DNA from: JBEISR01 sp044371425
GTDB taxonomy: Bacteria > Planctomycetota > Planctomycetia > Pirellulales > Pirellulaceae
Direction of reading: 5' to 3'
Assembly: GCA_044371425.1 (NCBI GenBank)
Contig: JBILTR010000015.1
Span: 1 to 64,000, forward strand
Length of the DNA stretch: 64,000 nt
Each line of letters opens with the position of its first letter. Positions within the stretch are counted from its first letter, which is position 1. Positions 51,583 through 60,483 of this stretch are shown here, piece by piece. Under the pieces are notes generated by a model. It saw nothing but the letters and a program-made list of their open reading frames with translations, was not told where the DNA came from and made no database searches. The position numbers and the translations under genes were made by a program.

Positions 51583-53169
51583 ATGTCGAACGATCGACAG
51601 TCATTGAGTCGCGAGGTCTGGAGAATCGTCGGCAAGCATCTCGATCTCCAGGAGACCGTTCAGGCGACCGTCGACCTTCTTCGGGCATCTGTCCCGCTGG
51701 TATCGATTGAGATTCTGGAGCTGGATGATCGATCACTGCAATTGATCGCGACCAGCCTGCCCAACAAACGAGTACGCCAACCCACACCGATCAAGTCCCA
51801 AGGGAGCGGAAAGTTGTTGCCCTGGATTCGTTCCGGGCAACTGTGGCAATGCGACTCGCCTCTAGCCAGCGACCTACCGTTGGACACGCTGCTGGGTGAT
51901 GGGCTAGCGGAACGGACCCGGCCAGACCGCACGCTTGCCGGTCCCATGCTGCTGGAGGGAAGGCATGGGAGCTGGGCGATTCTATCTTGGCGACACACTG
52001 CTGGCCGCGAGGAAGTGGAATTGGCAAACGCCCTCCTGGAACCATTATCGGTCGCCGTCTTGAACGACGTACGTTTGGCGGAGATCAAGAGGCTCAAGGC
52101 AGCGGCAGAAGCGGACCGAACGTCGTTGCTATCGCGTCTGGGAAGATCGCAAGTCCATGAAGCGGAGGTGGTAGGTGCGAACAAAGGACTGCGTCAGGTC
52201 TTCGAACGCATCGACTTGGTTGCCGAGTCAGACCTTCCGGTCCTGATTCTCGGAGAGACAGGGACAGGCAAGGAGGTGGTGTCGCGAGCCATTCACCTGA
52301 AGAGTCGGCGATCGTCTGCGCCGTTCATCCGAGTCAATTGCGGAGCGATTCCATCCGAGCTGATCGACAGCCAGTTATTTGGACACGAGAAAGGAAGTTT
52401 TACAGGGGCAGTGGAACAGCATCAGGGATGGTTTGAGCGAGCTGATGGCGGGACGCTGTTCCTGGATGAGATCGGGGAACTCCCACTGGCGGCTCAGGTA
52501 CGACTGCTGCGCGTACTGCAGGACCATCAGGTCGAACGAGTCGGTGGTCGCCAACCGATCTCGGTCGATGTGCGGATCATCGCGGCAACGCATCGCGATC
52601 TTGCGGCGATGGTCAAATCACGCTCTTTCCGCGAAGACCTCTGGTACCGAATCAATGTCTTTCCGATCCTCCTCCCGCGACTCCAAGATCGCAAAGAGGA
52701 CCTTCCGGAACTGGTGCGTCACTTCCTCCAAAAAGCTTCCACCCGCTTTGGTCTACCCATGGTGGAACCGACGCCGCGGGATTTGGCTTTGCTGAGCTCC
52801 TATCCATGGCCGGGGAACATCCGAGAACTGCATGCGGTCATCGACCGAGCGGCAATTCTTGGGAATGGAACTTCCCTGGAGGTGGCGAAGGCACTTGGTA
52901 TCACCGCAGAAGTTGACAGCCATGCAGACCCTCTCGCTCATCGCGCATCGGAACTGTTGGAGCACCAGCCCCACCACTCTCTCAACGGTTCCGACACCCT
53001 CCTGACGCTCGATCAGGCGATGAAAGCCCACATCGAACAGGCTCTGGCTGTCACACAAGGTCGTATCGAGGGAGACCGAGGTGCCGCAAAATTGCTCGAT
53101 ATCAACCCCCATACCCTCCGTGCCCGCATGCGGAAGCTTGGGATTCGCTGGTCTGCTTATCGGCAGTGA
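51583..53169 (+). CDS. Sigma-54-dependent transcriptional activator (GAF-AAA+-Fis)
   Basis: 528 aa from ATG 51583; the frame reaches 51553. The N-terminus (1-170) is a GAF-like sensor. The AAA+ domain has Walker A GETGTGK (224-230), GSFTGA (271-276) in place of the usual GAFTGA sigma-54 contact loop, Walker B GGTLFLDEIGEL (from 287) and the R-finger region FREDLWYRINVF. The C-terminus has a Fis-type HTH (RGAAKLLDINPHTLRARMRKLGI). It resembles NorR/FhlA-type activators, and its gene is preceded by a sigma-54 promoter, suggesting autoregulation. Target genes are unknown; the sulfate operon is the neighbour. Confidence 0.9.
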   Translation: MSNDRQSLSREVWRIVGKHLDLQETVQATVDLLRASVPLVSIEILELDDRSLQLIATSLPNKRVRQPTPIKSQGSGKLLPWIRSGQLWQCDSPLASDLPLDTLLGDGLAERTRPDRTLAGPMLLEGRHGSWAILSWRHTAGREEVELANALLEPLSVAVLNDVRLAEIKRLKAAAEADRTSLLSRLGRSQVHEAEVVGANKGLRQVFERIDLVAESDLPVLILGETGTGKEVVSRAIHLKSRRSSAPFIRVNCGAIPSELIDSQLFGHEKGSFTGAVEQHQGWFERADGGTLFLDEIGELPLAAQVRLLRVLQDHQVERVGGRQPISVDVRIIAATHRDLAAMVKSRSFREDLWYRINVFPILLPRLQDRKEDLPELVRHFLQKASTRFGLPMVEPTPRDLALLSSYPWPGNIRELHAVIDRAAILGNGTSLEVAKALGITAEVDSHADPLAHRASELLEHQPHHSLNGSDTLLTLDQAMKAHIEQALAVTQGRIEGDRGAAKLLDINPHTLRARMRKLGIRWSAYRQ

Positions 53170-53430
53170 ATCGCCAGCGCCCCCCAAAGTCCTCCCAACT
53201 CCTTCGCGACCACAGCTTGTCCCGCCCCTGATTCATCGGCCGCTCAAATCGCTTCCTGCTTGCCACGAAGTGTCGAAGTACCCCATCGAAGCGGTCGAGT
53301 GAACCGCTATTTCCTGTGGGAGTCGGCGAAGCAGCGGGTATCTTTTGATAGAAAAAGAATCGGACGGGAGGATGGCACTGAAGTGCCTATGCACCATCGA
53401 ACATCCGAAGCTACACGAAAGGATTTTCCC

Positions 53431-53949
53431 ATGATTCGCTGATTGTCCATTTGCGCAGCACTCGGAATGGTCAGTGCTCTGTCGGGAGTTGACCCCCCAC
53501 CCTTCCCAAAGCATGTCCCCCCACCGGTTGGCACCGCATTCGTGACAGATCCAGGTGAAAGTAGCGCTGAGGGTTTTTGGAAAGTCCGCGTCACCCTTCC
53601 AAAGGCGAGATGGATTCATGACGGTGTCGTCCTACCAAAAACGAAAGGTGCATCTTTGTCTGCCGAAGTGGAGAAGGTGTCACTTGAACTGATCTTAGGC
53701 GGCCCATTCCAATTGGTGCCTTCCGAGTTTTTTGATTTGAAGGGTGAGCGGCTGAAGCGAGAGGTGGTGCTTCAGCGATTGAAGAAGGAAATTCCTGTAC
53801 TGATTTCGGTTTCTGAGGAGATGCCCGAACCGTACTACCTACAGTTGACCCAACCTGAAGTGATCGTCATCGTGCTGGGTGCTCGCGACGGCGCACCTTC
53901 CCCGGATCTGCTTCCACGGGAGAAACAACCATCGGAAGCGAAAAGGTAG
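53431..53949 (+). pseudogene. Small exported protein gene with an in-frame TGA at codon 4
   Basis: AAAGGA (53418-53423) precedes ATG 53431, which reads ATT CGC TGA; the frame continues from 53443 (TTG) for 168 residues without another stop. The sequence after the TGA (LSICAALGMVSALSG) completes a typical signal peptide started by MIR. The rest is VDPPPFPKHVPPPVGTAFV, GFWKVRVTLPKARW and LILGGPFQLVPSEFF, a protein I do not recognise. Either a recent nonsense change (for example from TGG or CGA), an assembly error, or initiation at TTG 53443. Confidence 0.6.
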
Positions 53950-54321
53950 AACATCCGGGATTCTTGTTGGTGGCGATCACTTCATCGCAAACATCTAGAG
54001 TCGCACACGGAAGGTCACCGCATGGATGTTACGTGCGGACGAGGATCTTCCGAACCGTGAAAGGTCAAACTTGTAGCCATCCAATGGGCTCTGTTGATAG
54101 CTCGAAATTGTTCCATGCGAAGAGTCTGTGGGGCAACGGGTTGAGCTCTCCGCACTGCGACTCAGACCTGCCAGATAGACCTGAAAATGAGGCAGCATCC
54201 CGGAGGACCTGGCAGTCAGAAAGAGATCGCTCCCCCGATCAGTCGACTGCTAGCGGGAGGCCCTGGAAAATTGTGGAATCGCATCGATCTACGGGGCAGT
54301 TCGATGCATCGCAAAGTTACC
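53950..54321. other. Intergenic region, nothing recognised
   Basis: 372 bp between the small gene and the katG 3' inverted repeat. Plus-strand frames of 113-138 codons show no motif and unlikely composition. Confidence 0.4.
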
Positions 54322-54367
54322 CCCTCCCCCTGCAATTGTCAGCCAATCGGGAGTTGCAGGGAGAGGG
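54322..54367 (-). terminator. Inverted repeat 3' of katG
   Basis: CCCTCCCCCTGCAA (54322-54335) pairs with TTGCAGGGAGAGGG (54354-54367), 14 bp with one mismatch and an 18-nt loop. It ends 33 nt after the katG stop. No T-run on the katG strand, so termination is only likely; it may be another repeat of the CCCTCCC type seen near 47.1 kb. Confidence 0.5.
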
Positions 54368-54399
54368 AGGGCATCCATGAACGCGCAGGCTGGATCCTA

Positions 54400-56703
54400 T
54401 CAGCGGTGCAAATCAAAGCGGTCCAACTCCATCACCTTATGCCATGCGGCGGCAAAATCTTTTACAAGTTTGGCATGGCCTCCCTCGCTGGCATACACTT
54501 CGGAAATCGCCCGCAACTGGGAATGTGACCCCAAAAGCAGATCGACCGAACTGGCGGTCCACCGCAGCTTCCCAGACTCTCGATCCTTCCCCTCATAAAA
54601 GTGATCGCAGACAGCCGATGGCTGCCACTCGGTCCGCATATCCAGCAGATGTACAAAGTAGTCGTTCGTTAGCGTCTGGGGTCGATCGGTGAAAAGTCCG
54701 AGTGGAGTTCCCCCATGGTTGGCCCCCAGGACGCGCAAGCCGCCAATCAGAGCGGTCATTTCCGGTGCCGACAGAGTCAACTTGTGGGCACGATCAATCA
54801 GCTGCTCAGCAGCCCTCGCACCAGGCGTCTTATCATGAAAGTTCCGGAAGCCATCGGCTTTCGGCTCCAGAACCGCAAAGGAATCCGAATCCGTCATGGC
54901 TTCCAGCGCGTCCGTACGGCCTGGCGTGAAGGGGATGGCGACTGGATGCCCTCCCCGCCTCGCTGCTTCCTCCACTGCAGCATCCCCCGCCAACACGATT
55001 AGGTCCGCCAGAGAAATCTGCACACCCCCCGCATGCTCTCTATTGAATTGTTCGCGAATTGCCTCGAGTCCCTTGATTACTTCGGCTAACTTGTCTGGTT
55101 CGTTTGCGTCCCAGTCTTTCTGAGGTGCCAGTCGGATACGAGCTCCATTGGCTCCACCCCGCTTATCCGTTCCACGAAACGTCGACGCGGATGCCCAAGC
55201 GGTCGAAACAAGCTGAGAAATCGAAAGATTGCTGGCGAGAACTTCCTTCTTCAGCGCGGCGACCTCTTGATCACCGACCAAAGGGTGGTCGACCTCGGGG
55301 AGTGGATCCTGCCAAATCTGAGCCACGGGAACTTCGGACCCCAGCAATCGGTTGACCGGTCCCATGTCGCGGTGCGTCAACTTATACCAAGCTTTCGCGA
55401 ATGCCACCTCAAAGTCCTTCGGGTTTTGATGAAATCGCTGGCTGATCACCAGATATTGAGGATCGAACCGAAGCGCCAAGTCGGTGGTAAACATCATCGG
55501 AGCATGGCTCTTTTCCGTCACATGGGCATCGGGAACAGTGCCTTGTGCCTCGGGCTCCACGGGAGTCCATTGCCAAGCTCCCGCTGGGCTTTTTACCTGT
55601 TTCCATTCGTACCCCAGAAGATTTTCGAAATACTCATGGGACCATTGGGTCGGCGTGCGGCTCCAAGCCCCTTCCAGACCGCTAGTGATGGTATCCGCAC
55701 CACGACCTGAGCCGAAGGAGTTCTTCCAACCAAGCCCCTGCTCTTCCAATGGGGAGGATTCCGGCTCCGGTCCCACTGCTTTGGCAGGACCAGCGCCATG
55801 CGCCTTGCCAAAGGTGTGGCCACCAGCGATCAAGGCGACTGTTTCTTCGTCGTTCATTCCCATACGCCCAAATGTCTCTCGGATATCTTTTGCTGCCGCC
55901 AGCGGATCCGGCTTCCCATCAGGGCCTTCTGGATTGACGTAAATCAAACCCATTTGGACAGCGCCAAGCGGATTGGCCAGCTGTCGCTCGTCCGCATACC
56001 TTTCGTTCCCCAGCCACTGACTCTCCGGCCCCCAATCGATATCCTCCTGCGCTTCCCAGACATCCTCACGGCCGCCACCAAATCCCATCGTTGGAAAGCC
56101 CATCGACTCCAAGGCACAATTGCCGGCGAGAATCATCAGGTCTGCCCACGAAATCCGGTTTCCATACTTTTGCTTGATTGGCCATAGAAGTCGACGAGCC
56201 TTGTCGAGATTGGCATTATCGGGCCAGCTGTTCAGCGGCGCGAAACGTTGTGTTCCATAGCCTGCACCGCCCCTTCCATCGGAGGTGCGATAGGTTCCCG
56301 CGCTATGCCATGCAAGCCGAATGAAAAGCGGGCCATAGTGTCCGTAATCAGCAGGCCACCAAGGTTGGGAGTTGGTCATCAACTCCTGAATATCTCGCTT
56401 CACCTGCTCGAGATCCAACTTCTGAAACTCTTCCGCATAATCGAATGATTCCCCAAGTGGATTTCCTCTCGGGGAATTTTGATGAAGGATGCGCAGATGG
56501 ATCTGATCTGGCCACCAATCTTCGTTGGCTCTCCCTCGCCCCGTTGTCATCCGATTGGACTGTCCGATCATTGGGCAAGAAGCAGCAGATTGCCCTTTGG
56601 CCCCGTCGGCGGAGTTTGGTCTCCCGCTTTCCTGCGCTGCGATTGAACCACCAGAAACCAGCAGCAATCCTGCGGAAATCAGACAAATGGAACCGCTTCT
56701 CAT
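54400..56703 (-). CDS. katG: Exported catalase-peroxidase
   Basis: 767 aa; AGGAGG precedes ATG 56703. Residues 1-23 form a signal peptide (SICLISAGLLLVSGGSIAAQ), so the enzyme acts in the periplasm. Active site: RLAWHSAGTYR (Arg129, Trp132, His133), LIYVNPEGP (Tyr255), FGRMGMNDEET (Met281; the Met-Tyr-Trp adduct) and ALIAGGHTFGKAHG (proximal His296). The second, inactive C-terminal domain is present (SKLSISQLVSTAWASAS ... LTLSAPEMTALIGGLRVL). It removes H2O2. Divergent from oxyR with 174 bp between. Confidence 0.96.
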   Translation of the reverse strand: MRSGSICLISAGLLLVSGGSIAAQESGRPNSADGAKGQSAASCPMIGQSNRMTTGRGRANEDWWPDQIHLRILHQNSPRGNPLGESFDYAEEFQKLDLEQVKRDIQELMTNSQPWWPADYGHYGPLFIRLAWHSAGTYRTSDGRGGAGYGTQRFAPLNSWPDNANLDKARRLLWPIKQKYGNRISWADLMILAGNCALESMGFPTMGFGGGREDVWEAQEDIDWGPESQWLGNERYADERQLANPLGAVQMGLIYVNPEGPDGKPDPLAAAKDIRETFGRMGMNDEETVALIAGGHTFGKAHGAGPAKAVGPEPESSPLEEQGLGWKNSFGSGRGADTITSGLEGAWSRTPTQWSHEYFENLLGYEWKQVKSPAGAWQWTPVEPEAQGTVPDAHVTEKSHAPMMFTTDLALRFDPQYLVISQRFHQNPKDFEVAFAKAWYKLTHRDMGPVNRLLGSEVPVAQIWQDPLPEVDHPLVGDQEVAALKKEVLASNLSISQLVSTAWASASTFRGTDKRGGANGARIRLAPQKDWDANEPDKLAEVIKGLEAIREQFNREHAGGVQISLADLIVLAGDAAVEEAARRGGHPVAIPFTPGRTDALEAMTDSDSFAVLEPKADGFRNFHDKTPGARAAEQLIDRAHKLTLSAPEMTALIGGLRVLGANHGGTPLGLFTDRPQTLTNDYFVHLLDMRTEWQPSAVCDHFYEGKDRESGKLRWTASSVDLLLGSHSQLRAISEVYASEGGHAKLVKDFAAAWHKVMELDRFDLHR

Positions 56704-56811
56704 CGCACTTACCTCCTATCAAACTCAGAATGGACCCATGCCGTTTTCGGGCCGGGCGACGTTGAACCACACGGTCCGACTCAACTGAAGGTACTATCGC
56801 TTTCCTTCCTC

Positions 56812-56817
56812 TATAAT
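56812..56817 (+). promoter_or_regulatory. Possible -10 box for oxyR
   Basis: A perfect TATAAT lies 61 bp before the oxyR ATG. No good -35 hexamer is found at 16-18 bp spacing, so this is weak. Confidence 0.3.
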
Positions 56818-56877
56818 TCCAATGCATTACGCGAATACGTTCCATGCAAAAAAAGCATCGCAGGGGGAAGGCTCGCC

Positions 56878-57762
56878 ATGGAGTTGGATCAGCTTCGTTA
56901 CTTTCTCAAGGTGGCCGAAAGAATGAATATGACGCGAGCCGCCGAAGAGCTGGGTGTATCCCAACCTGCGCTGAGTCGTGCGATTCAGAAACTAGAGGAC
57001 GAACTGGGACAACCCGTATTCGAACGACGGACCCGAGCGGTGGCGTTAACCGATGCCGGCACACTGCTTCAATCCCGAGCGCAACAAGTTCTTTCGATTT
57101 TGGAAGACACCAAGTCGGAGATCACGGACGACGGCAAAAGTGGACGAGTGCGCCTTGGCGCCATCCCGACGATTGCTCCGTTCTTTCTTCCTACGGTGCT
57201 GCGCGACTTTGCCAAGCTTTACCCTGCAGCAACGCTGGTCGTGCAGGAACAGACGACCGAACGACTGCTCAAAAGTATCACCCAAGGGGAAATCGATCTT
57301 GCGGTCGTCGCCCTCCCCATCCAGTCCCGCTACCTGGAAGTGCTGCCGCTGTTCGAAGAAGAATTGTTTCTCGTCGTACCCACTGGTCATCCACTGCAGG
57401 CCCGAAAAGGAATTCGCCTTCAGGATGTAGAACCATTTCCCTTCATTCTTCTTGACGAAGCGCACTGCTTGTCCGATCACATCATGAGCTTTTGTAGGCA
57501 GAGATCCTTCCAACCTGTAGCGGTGGAGCGGACAAGCCAACTGGCTATGGTCCAGGAACTAGTATCTCTTGGACATGGTGTGTCGATGGTTCCAGCAATG
57601 GCCCGCCATGTCGACACCAGCAAACGCCGGATCTATCGGTCGCTGGTCGGTGAAAGACCCCTGAGAACCATCGCAGCAGTCTGGAATCCCTATCGGTTTC
57701 AGAGTCGTCTGACGCGTGCGTTCGTCGAATGCCTCAAGCAACCTTCGCCGTCAGTAACCTAA
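56878..57762 (+). CDS. oxyR: LysR-family regulator, OxyR type
   Basis: 294 aa; GGGGGAAGG precedes ATG 56878. LysR HTH: MELDQLRYFLKVAERMNMTRAAEELGVSQPALSRAIQKLE. The effector domain has HCLSDHIMSFC, with Cys197 and Cys206 spaced like the H2O2-sensing Cys199/Cys208 of E. coli OxyR. Divergent from katG, the classic OxyR target, so it very likely activates katG under peroxide. Convergent with the aldo/keto reductase gene. Confidence 0.92.
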   Translation: MELDQLRYFLKVAERMNMTRAAEELGVSQPALSRAIQKLEDELGQPVFERRTRAVALTDAGTLLQSRAQQVLSILEDTKSEITDDGKSGRVRLGAIPTIAPFFLPTVLRDFAKLYPAATLVVQEQTTERLLKSITQGEIDLAVVALPIQSRYLEVLPLFEEELFLVVPTGHPLQARKGIRLQDVEPFPFILLDEAHCLSDHIMSFCRQRSFQPVAVERTSQLAMVQELVSLGHGVSMVPAMARHVDTSKRRIYRSLVGERPLRTIAAVWNPYRFQSRLTRAFVECLKQPSPSVT

Positions 57763-57889
57763 CGGCATGGATACGTAGGCAACTTGGGAGAAAACGTCCA
57801 AGGAGCCATTCCGCCAATCAGAAAAAGGAAGCTGAGGTTGCATGGCTCCGCGATCCATGCTGTGACTTGGGCGAGGTGGAACCTAGTCA

Positions 57890-58864
57890 TCATGATCCGC
57901 TTGAAGTCCCCCCCAACCGTTCGACAACCAACCGCTCAATCCGCTCCAACAAATCGGCGGGCAATGGATCGACCATCGCCTGGGCGGCCTGAGCGATCTG
58001 CTGGGCGTTCCTGGCACCGCACAGCACGGTCGTTACGTCGGATTGAGCCATCGTCCAGCCGACGACTAGGCGAACGATGGTCGTCTCCGCTTCCTTCGCA
58101 AGCTGATCCAATCGTTCGATGAACTGCCGATTCAAGGTCCACTGCTCCCCTTGAAACATGGGGTAACTCCGTCGTCGGTCTTCCGGATCGAGTTGCTCCA
58201 AGGTGCGAATCGCACCGGCAAGCAGACCCTTCATCAGGGGCCAATAGACTGCCGCGCCGACCTGCAGCTCTCGCAAGGCAGGACGAAGCAACTGCAGCGA
58301 CTCCTGCTGCAGCATGTTGAACGGAGGCTGATGAACCACGATGGGTGCGATCTTCGCGAAGGCCAGCGTTTCTTCCGCCGAGGTGTTGCTGACGCCGATC
58401 GAACGGATCACCCCTTTTTGCTGCATTCGCGCCAGCGCCTCGGCCGATCGCTCCACGGGTGTCCTGCCATCGGGGGTGTGAAGATACATCAGGTCAATGC
58501 AGTCGACCCCCAAACGTTGCCGGATTTCCTCCGCATCGGCCGTCAATCTTGCTGGCGATGCATCCAGCCGTCGATTGCCAAGATGATCGTAATGACTGCC
58601 TACCTTGCTGGCGACGACGACTTGATCCCATCGCCCTGACAGCGCCTGCCTCAACAAGCGGTCGCTTTCTCCTTGCTTGCCGTAGCTGTAGGCCGTGTCA
58701 AAATGATTGATGCCAAGGTGCAAAGCGCATTCGATCGCCTCAACACATTGGGACGGCTGGATGCCAAGCGAACTGACGCCCGACATGGGCCAACAGCCCA
58801 GCGCGACGGGACTGACCCATAGATCACTAGAGCCTAGTGGACGGCGCGGTGCTGGGTGATGCAT
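57890..58864 (-). CDS. Aldo/keto reductase
   Basis: 324 aa. Catalytic Asp/Tyr: FDTAYSYGKQGESDRLL; Lys in VVASKVGSHYDH; His in IDLMYLHTPDG. N-terminal VSPVALGCWPMSG and C-terminal NADP segment GWTMAQSDVTTVLCGARNAQQI fit the family. It resembles the bacterial D-threo-aldose/L-galactose dehydrogenase group (PYSYG-like variants), but the substrate cannot be told. No signal peptide. No clear Shine-Dalgarno. Downstream of oxyR in convergent orientation. Confidence 0.9.
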   Translation of the reverse strand: MHHPAPRRPLGSSDLWVSPVALGCWPMSGVSSLGIQPSQCVEAIECALHLGINHFDTAYSYGKQGESDRLLRQALSGRWDQVVVASKVGSHYDHLGNRRLDASPARLTADAEEIRQRLGVDCIDLMYLHTPDGRTPVERSAEALARMQQKGVIRSIGVSNTSAEETLAFAKIAPIVVHQPPFNMLQQESLQLLRPALRELQVGAAVYWPLMKGLLAGAIRTLEQLDPEDRRRSYPMFQGEQWTLNRQFIERLDQLAKEAETTIVRLVVGWTMAQSDVTTVLCGARNAQQIAQAAQAMVDPLPADLLERIERLVVERLGGTSSGS

Positions 58865-58916
58865 AGATGGCCGGTGTCGAGTTCGACAGTCTGCGAAAGG
58901 GAGGCCGACAAAACAA

Positions 58917-58947
58917 CAAAGCCCCGATCAGAACGATCAGGGCTTTG
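58917..58947 (-). terminator. Rho-independent terminator of the 75-aa gene
   Basis: CAAAGCCCCGATC (58917-58929) pairs with GATCAGGGCTTTG (58935-58947) with one mismatch and a 5-nt loop. On the minus strand it is followed by TTGTTGTTTTG. It lies 48 nt after the stop at 58995. Confidence 0.8.
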
Positions 58948-58994
58948 GATTGAACTAAGCTAGCTAGCCCCCAAAAAGGGGCGGCGTCTAGCGA

Positions 58995-59222
58995 TTACTC
59001 GCGAGGCCGAATGGCGCCAGTCAGGCCGCTGTAATCGACACGGTCGTCGTTGTGCCACAAAGGCTGCCCCAATTCGACTCGCTGTCGAAGAATTTCAATC
59101 TTCTCCAACGATCCAGCGGGTGCGTCGGTCGGCTGGAACTTGTTGTCCGCCTGAGGATCGAAATCCTCGTCGTGCCCGTACTTGAGAATCGCCTCGAAAA
59201 CATTCTTGCAAAAACCGCTCAT
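58995..59222 (-). CDS. Small conserved-looking protein, unknown
   Basis: 75 aa; GGGGGGATGGA precedes the ATG. MSGFCKNVFEAILKYGHDEDFDPQADNKFQPTDAPAGSLEKI, then RQRVELGQPLWHNDDRVDYSGLTGAIRPRE. The C-terminal half has a strong, ordered look (VDYSGLTG). Own terminator follows. I have the impression that similar small proteins occur in other planctomycetes, but cannot prove it here. Function unknown. Confidence 0.65.
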   Translation of the reverse strand: MSGFCKNVFEAILKYGHDEDFDPQADNKFQPTDAPAGSLEKIEILRQRVELGQPLWHNDDRVDYSGLTGAIRPRE

Positions 59223-59778
59223 TCCATCCCCCCTTCAAACGTCCGTTCCTATCGAGGAACCATTGTGGCAGCCCGCGATGCACCGAATCCTATCGGCGAT
59301 CCCAGCGGACCTTCCTATATCGCATCAGGCACTCCGAAACATTCGGAGAATCCAGCCTGCTGGAGCAACCGTTTTGTCTGGAAGTGTCGAATCGGCCAGC
59401 AGTTGGCCGTGGCTCAACCTCTCCCTCTCAGAAGACTTGGTATTATTGGCGGAGAGATTGGTGAGTCAAGGAAATTCGGGCTGCTCTGACCTATCCCTGC
59501 CGTCGATGCGACGCAAAAGATTCCTAGGCAAGGCGTGAAGAATAGGCAGCCCCTACCGGCGTCGATTCGCGGGACGAACCTAGAAGCGACGCTCGAAAAC
59601 CACCAATGGGGCAAAGCTTTCCCTTGTCATTGCGTCAAGGGGGATTTCTCGGATCGCCCGCAGCTTGTGAAAAATCGTTCCAAACTCAGTTTCTATGGCT
59701 GTCGGTGGGAAGTCGATGCGGAAACTGGGGGGCAGAATGTGCAAAAAATTTTTTTCTTTTTTTTAGGCATCAACCGAA
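59223..59778. other. Intergenic region, nothing recognised
   Basis: 556 bp between divergent small gene and YjbQ gene. Frames on both strands lack motifs. The end (59745-59765) is an A/T tract (AAAAAATTTTTTTC then T8), near the YjbQ start, possibly promoter-related. Confidence 0.4.
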
Positions 59779-60201
59779 ATGTGGCTTAGCAAGTCGATCC
59801 AACTCCCTCCCAAGTCGTTTGGATTCCATTGGATCACGGAGGAGGTCGTCGGTAAGATCCCGGAGATTTCCGGCATCGCCGTCGGTTTGCTTCATCTGTC
59901 GCTCCAACACACGTCGGCCTCTCTCTCCCTGAACGAGAACACCGATCCTCGTGTGCTGCTTGACCTGCGAGACCTTTTCCGCCATTTGGTGGCTCGGGAG
60001 TTTCCATTCCGGCACGATGACGAAGGACCGGACGACATGCCCGCGCATGTCCTGTGTGCGATGATGGGGACCGATCTGACGATTCCGATCCGCGACGGCT
60101 CCCTGGCCTTGGGAACTTGGCAAGGGATTGTGCTAGGGGAGCACCGGGATCGCGCCGGTGGCCGGGTCCTTCTGGCGACCATGCATGGTCAACCCATCTA
60201 A
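59779..60201 (+). CDS. yjbQ: YjbQ/UPF0047 family protein
   Basis: 140 aa. Family signatures: LLHLSLQHTSASLSLNENTDPRVLLDL, RHDDEGPDDMPAHV and LGTWQGIVLGEHRDRAGGRVLL. Conserved His/Asp (HTSASL and ENTDP) are thought to bind metal and phosphate. YjbQ proteins have weak thiamine-phosphate synthase activity; physiological role unclear. No thi genes nearby. Confidence 0.92.
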   Translation: MWLSKSIQLPPKSFGFHWITEEVVGKIPEISGIAVGLLHLSLQHTSASLSLNENTDPRVLLDLRDLFRHLVAREFPFRHDDEGPDDMPAHVLCAMMGTDLTIPIRDGSLALGTWQGIVLGEHRDRAGGRVLLATMHGQPI

Positions 60202-60483
60202 CCTGGTTGCCCGATCCCGCAGTTGCCTTGGGGGATTAGAATAAAGAGAACACGGTGGGAGGGCTCCTTCCTCATCCGTTGGCAAACGCCGTCGCACTGC
60301 ATCACAGCCCTGGCTACTTTGGGATCCCGAGAGGGAAGATGATTCCCCTGCATGTCATGGCACAGAATCCTCAACCTAGGCTTGGGGATCCAAATGCAAA
60401 CGGCTGCCGCATGAATACAACATTCCATCCCGCGGGTTACGGAACCGCGAATAGGCCAAAATCTTTAGAAGGCAGGACGTGAG
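60202..60483. other. Intergenic region between YjbQ and lpd
   Basis: 282 bp. A 75-codon frame (60255-60482) ends one base before the lpd ATG, but has no motif. AAGGCAGGA near 60469-60477 is the lpd Shine-Dalgarno. Confidence 0.45.

Noticed and set aside
57802..57849. GGAGCCAT...ATGGCTCC inverted repeat between oxyR and the aldo/keto reductase gene
   Set aside because: Only 8-bp arms with a 32-nt loop and no T-run; not a credible terminator.
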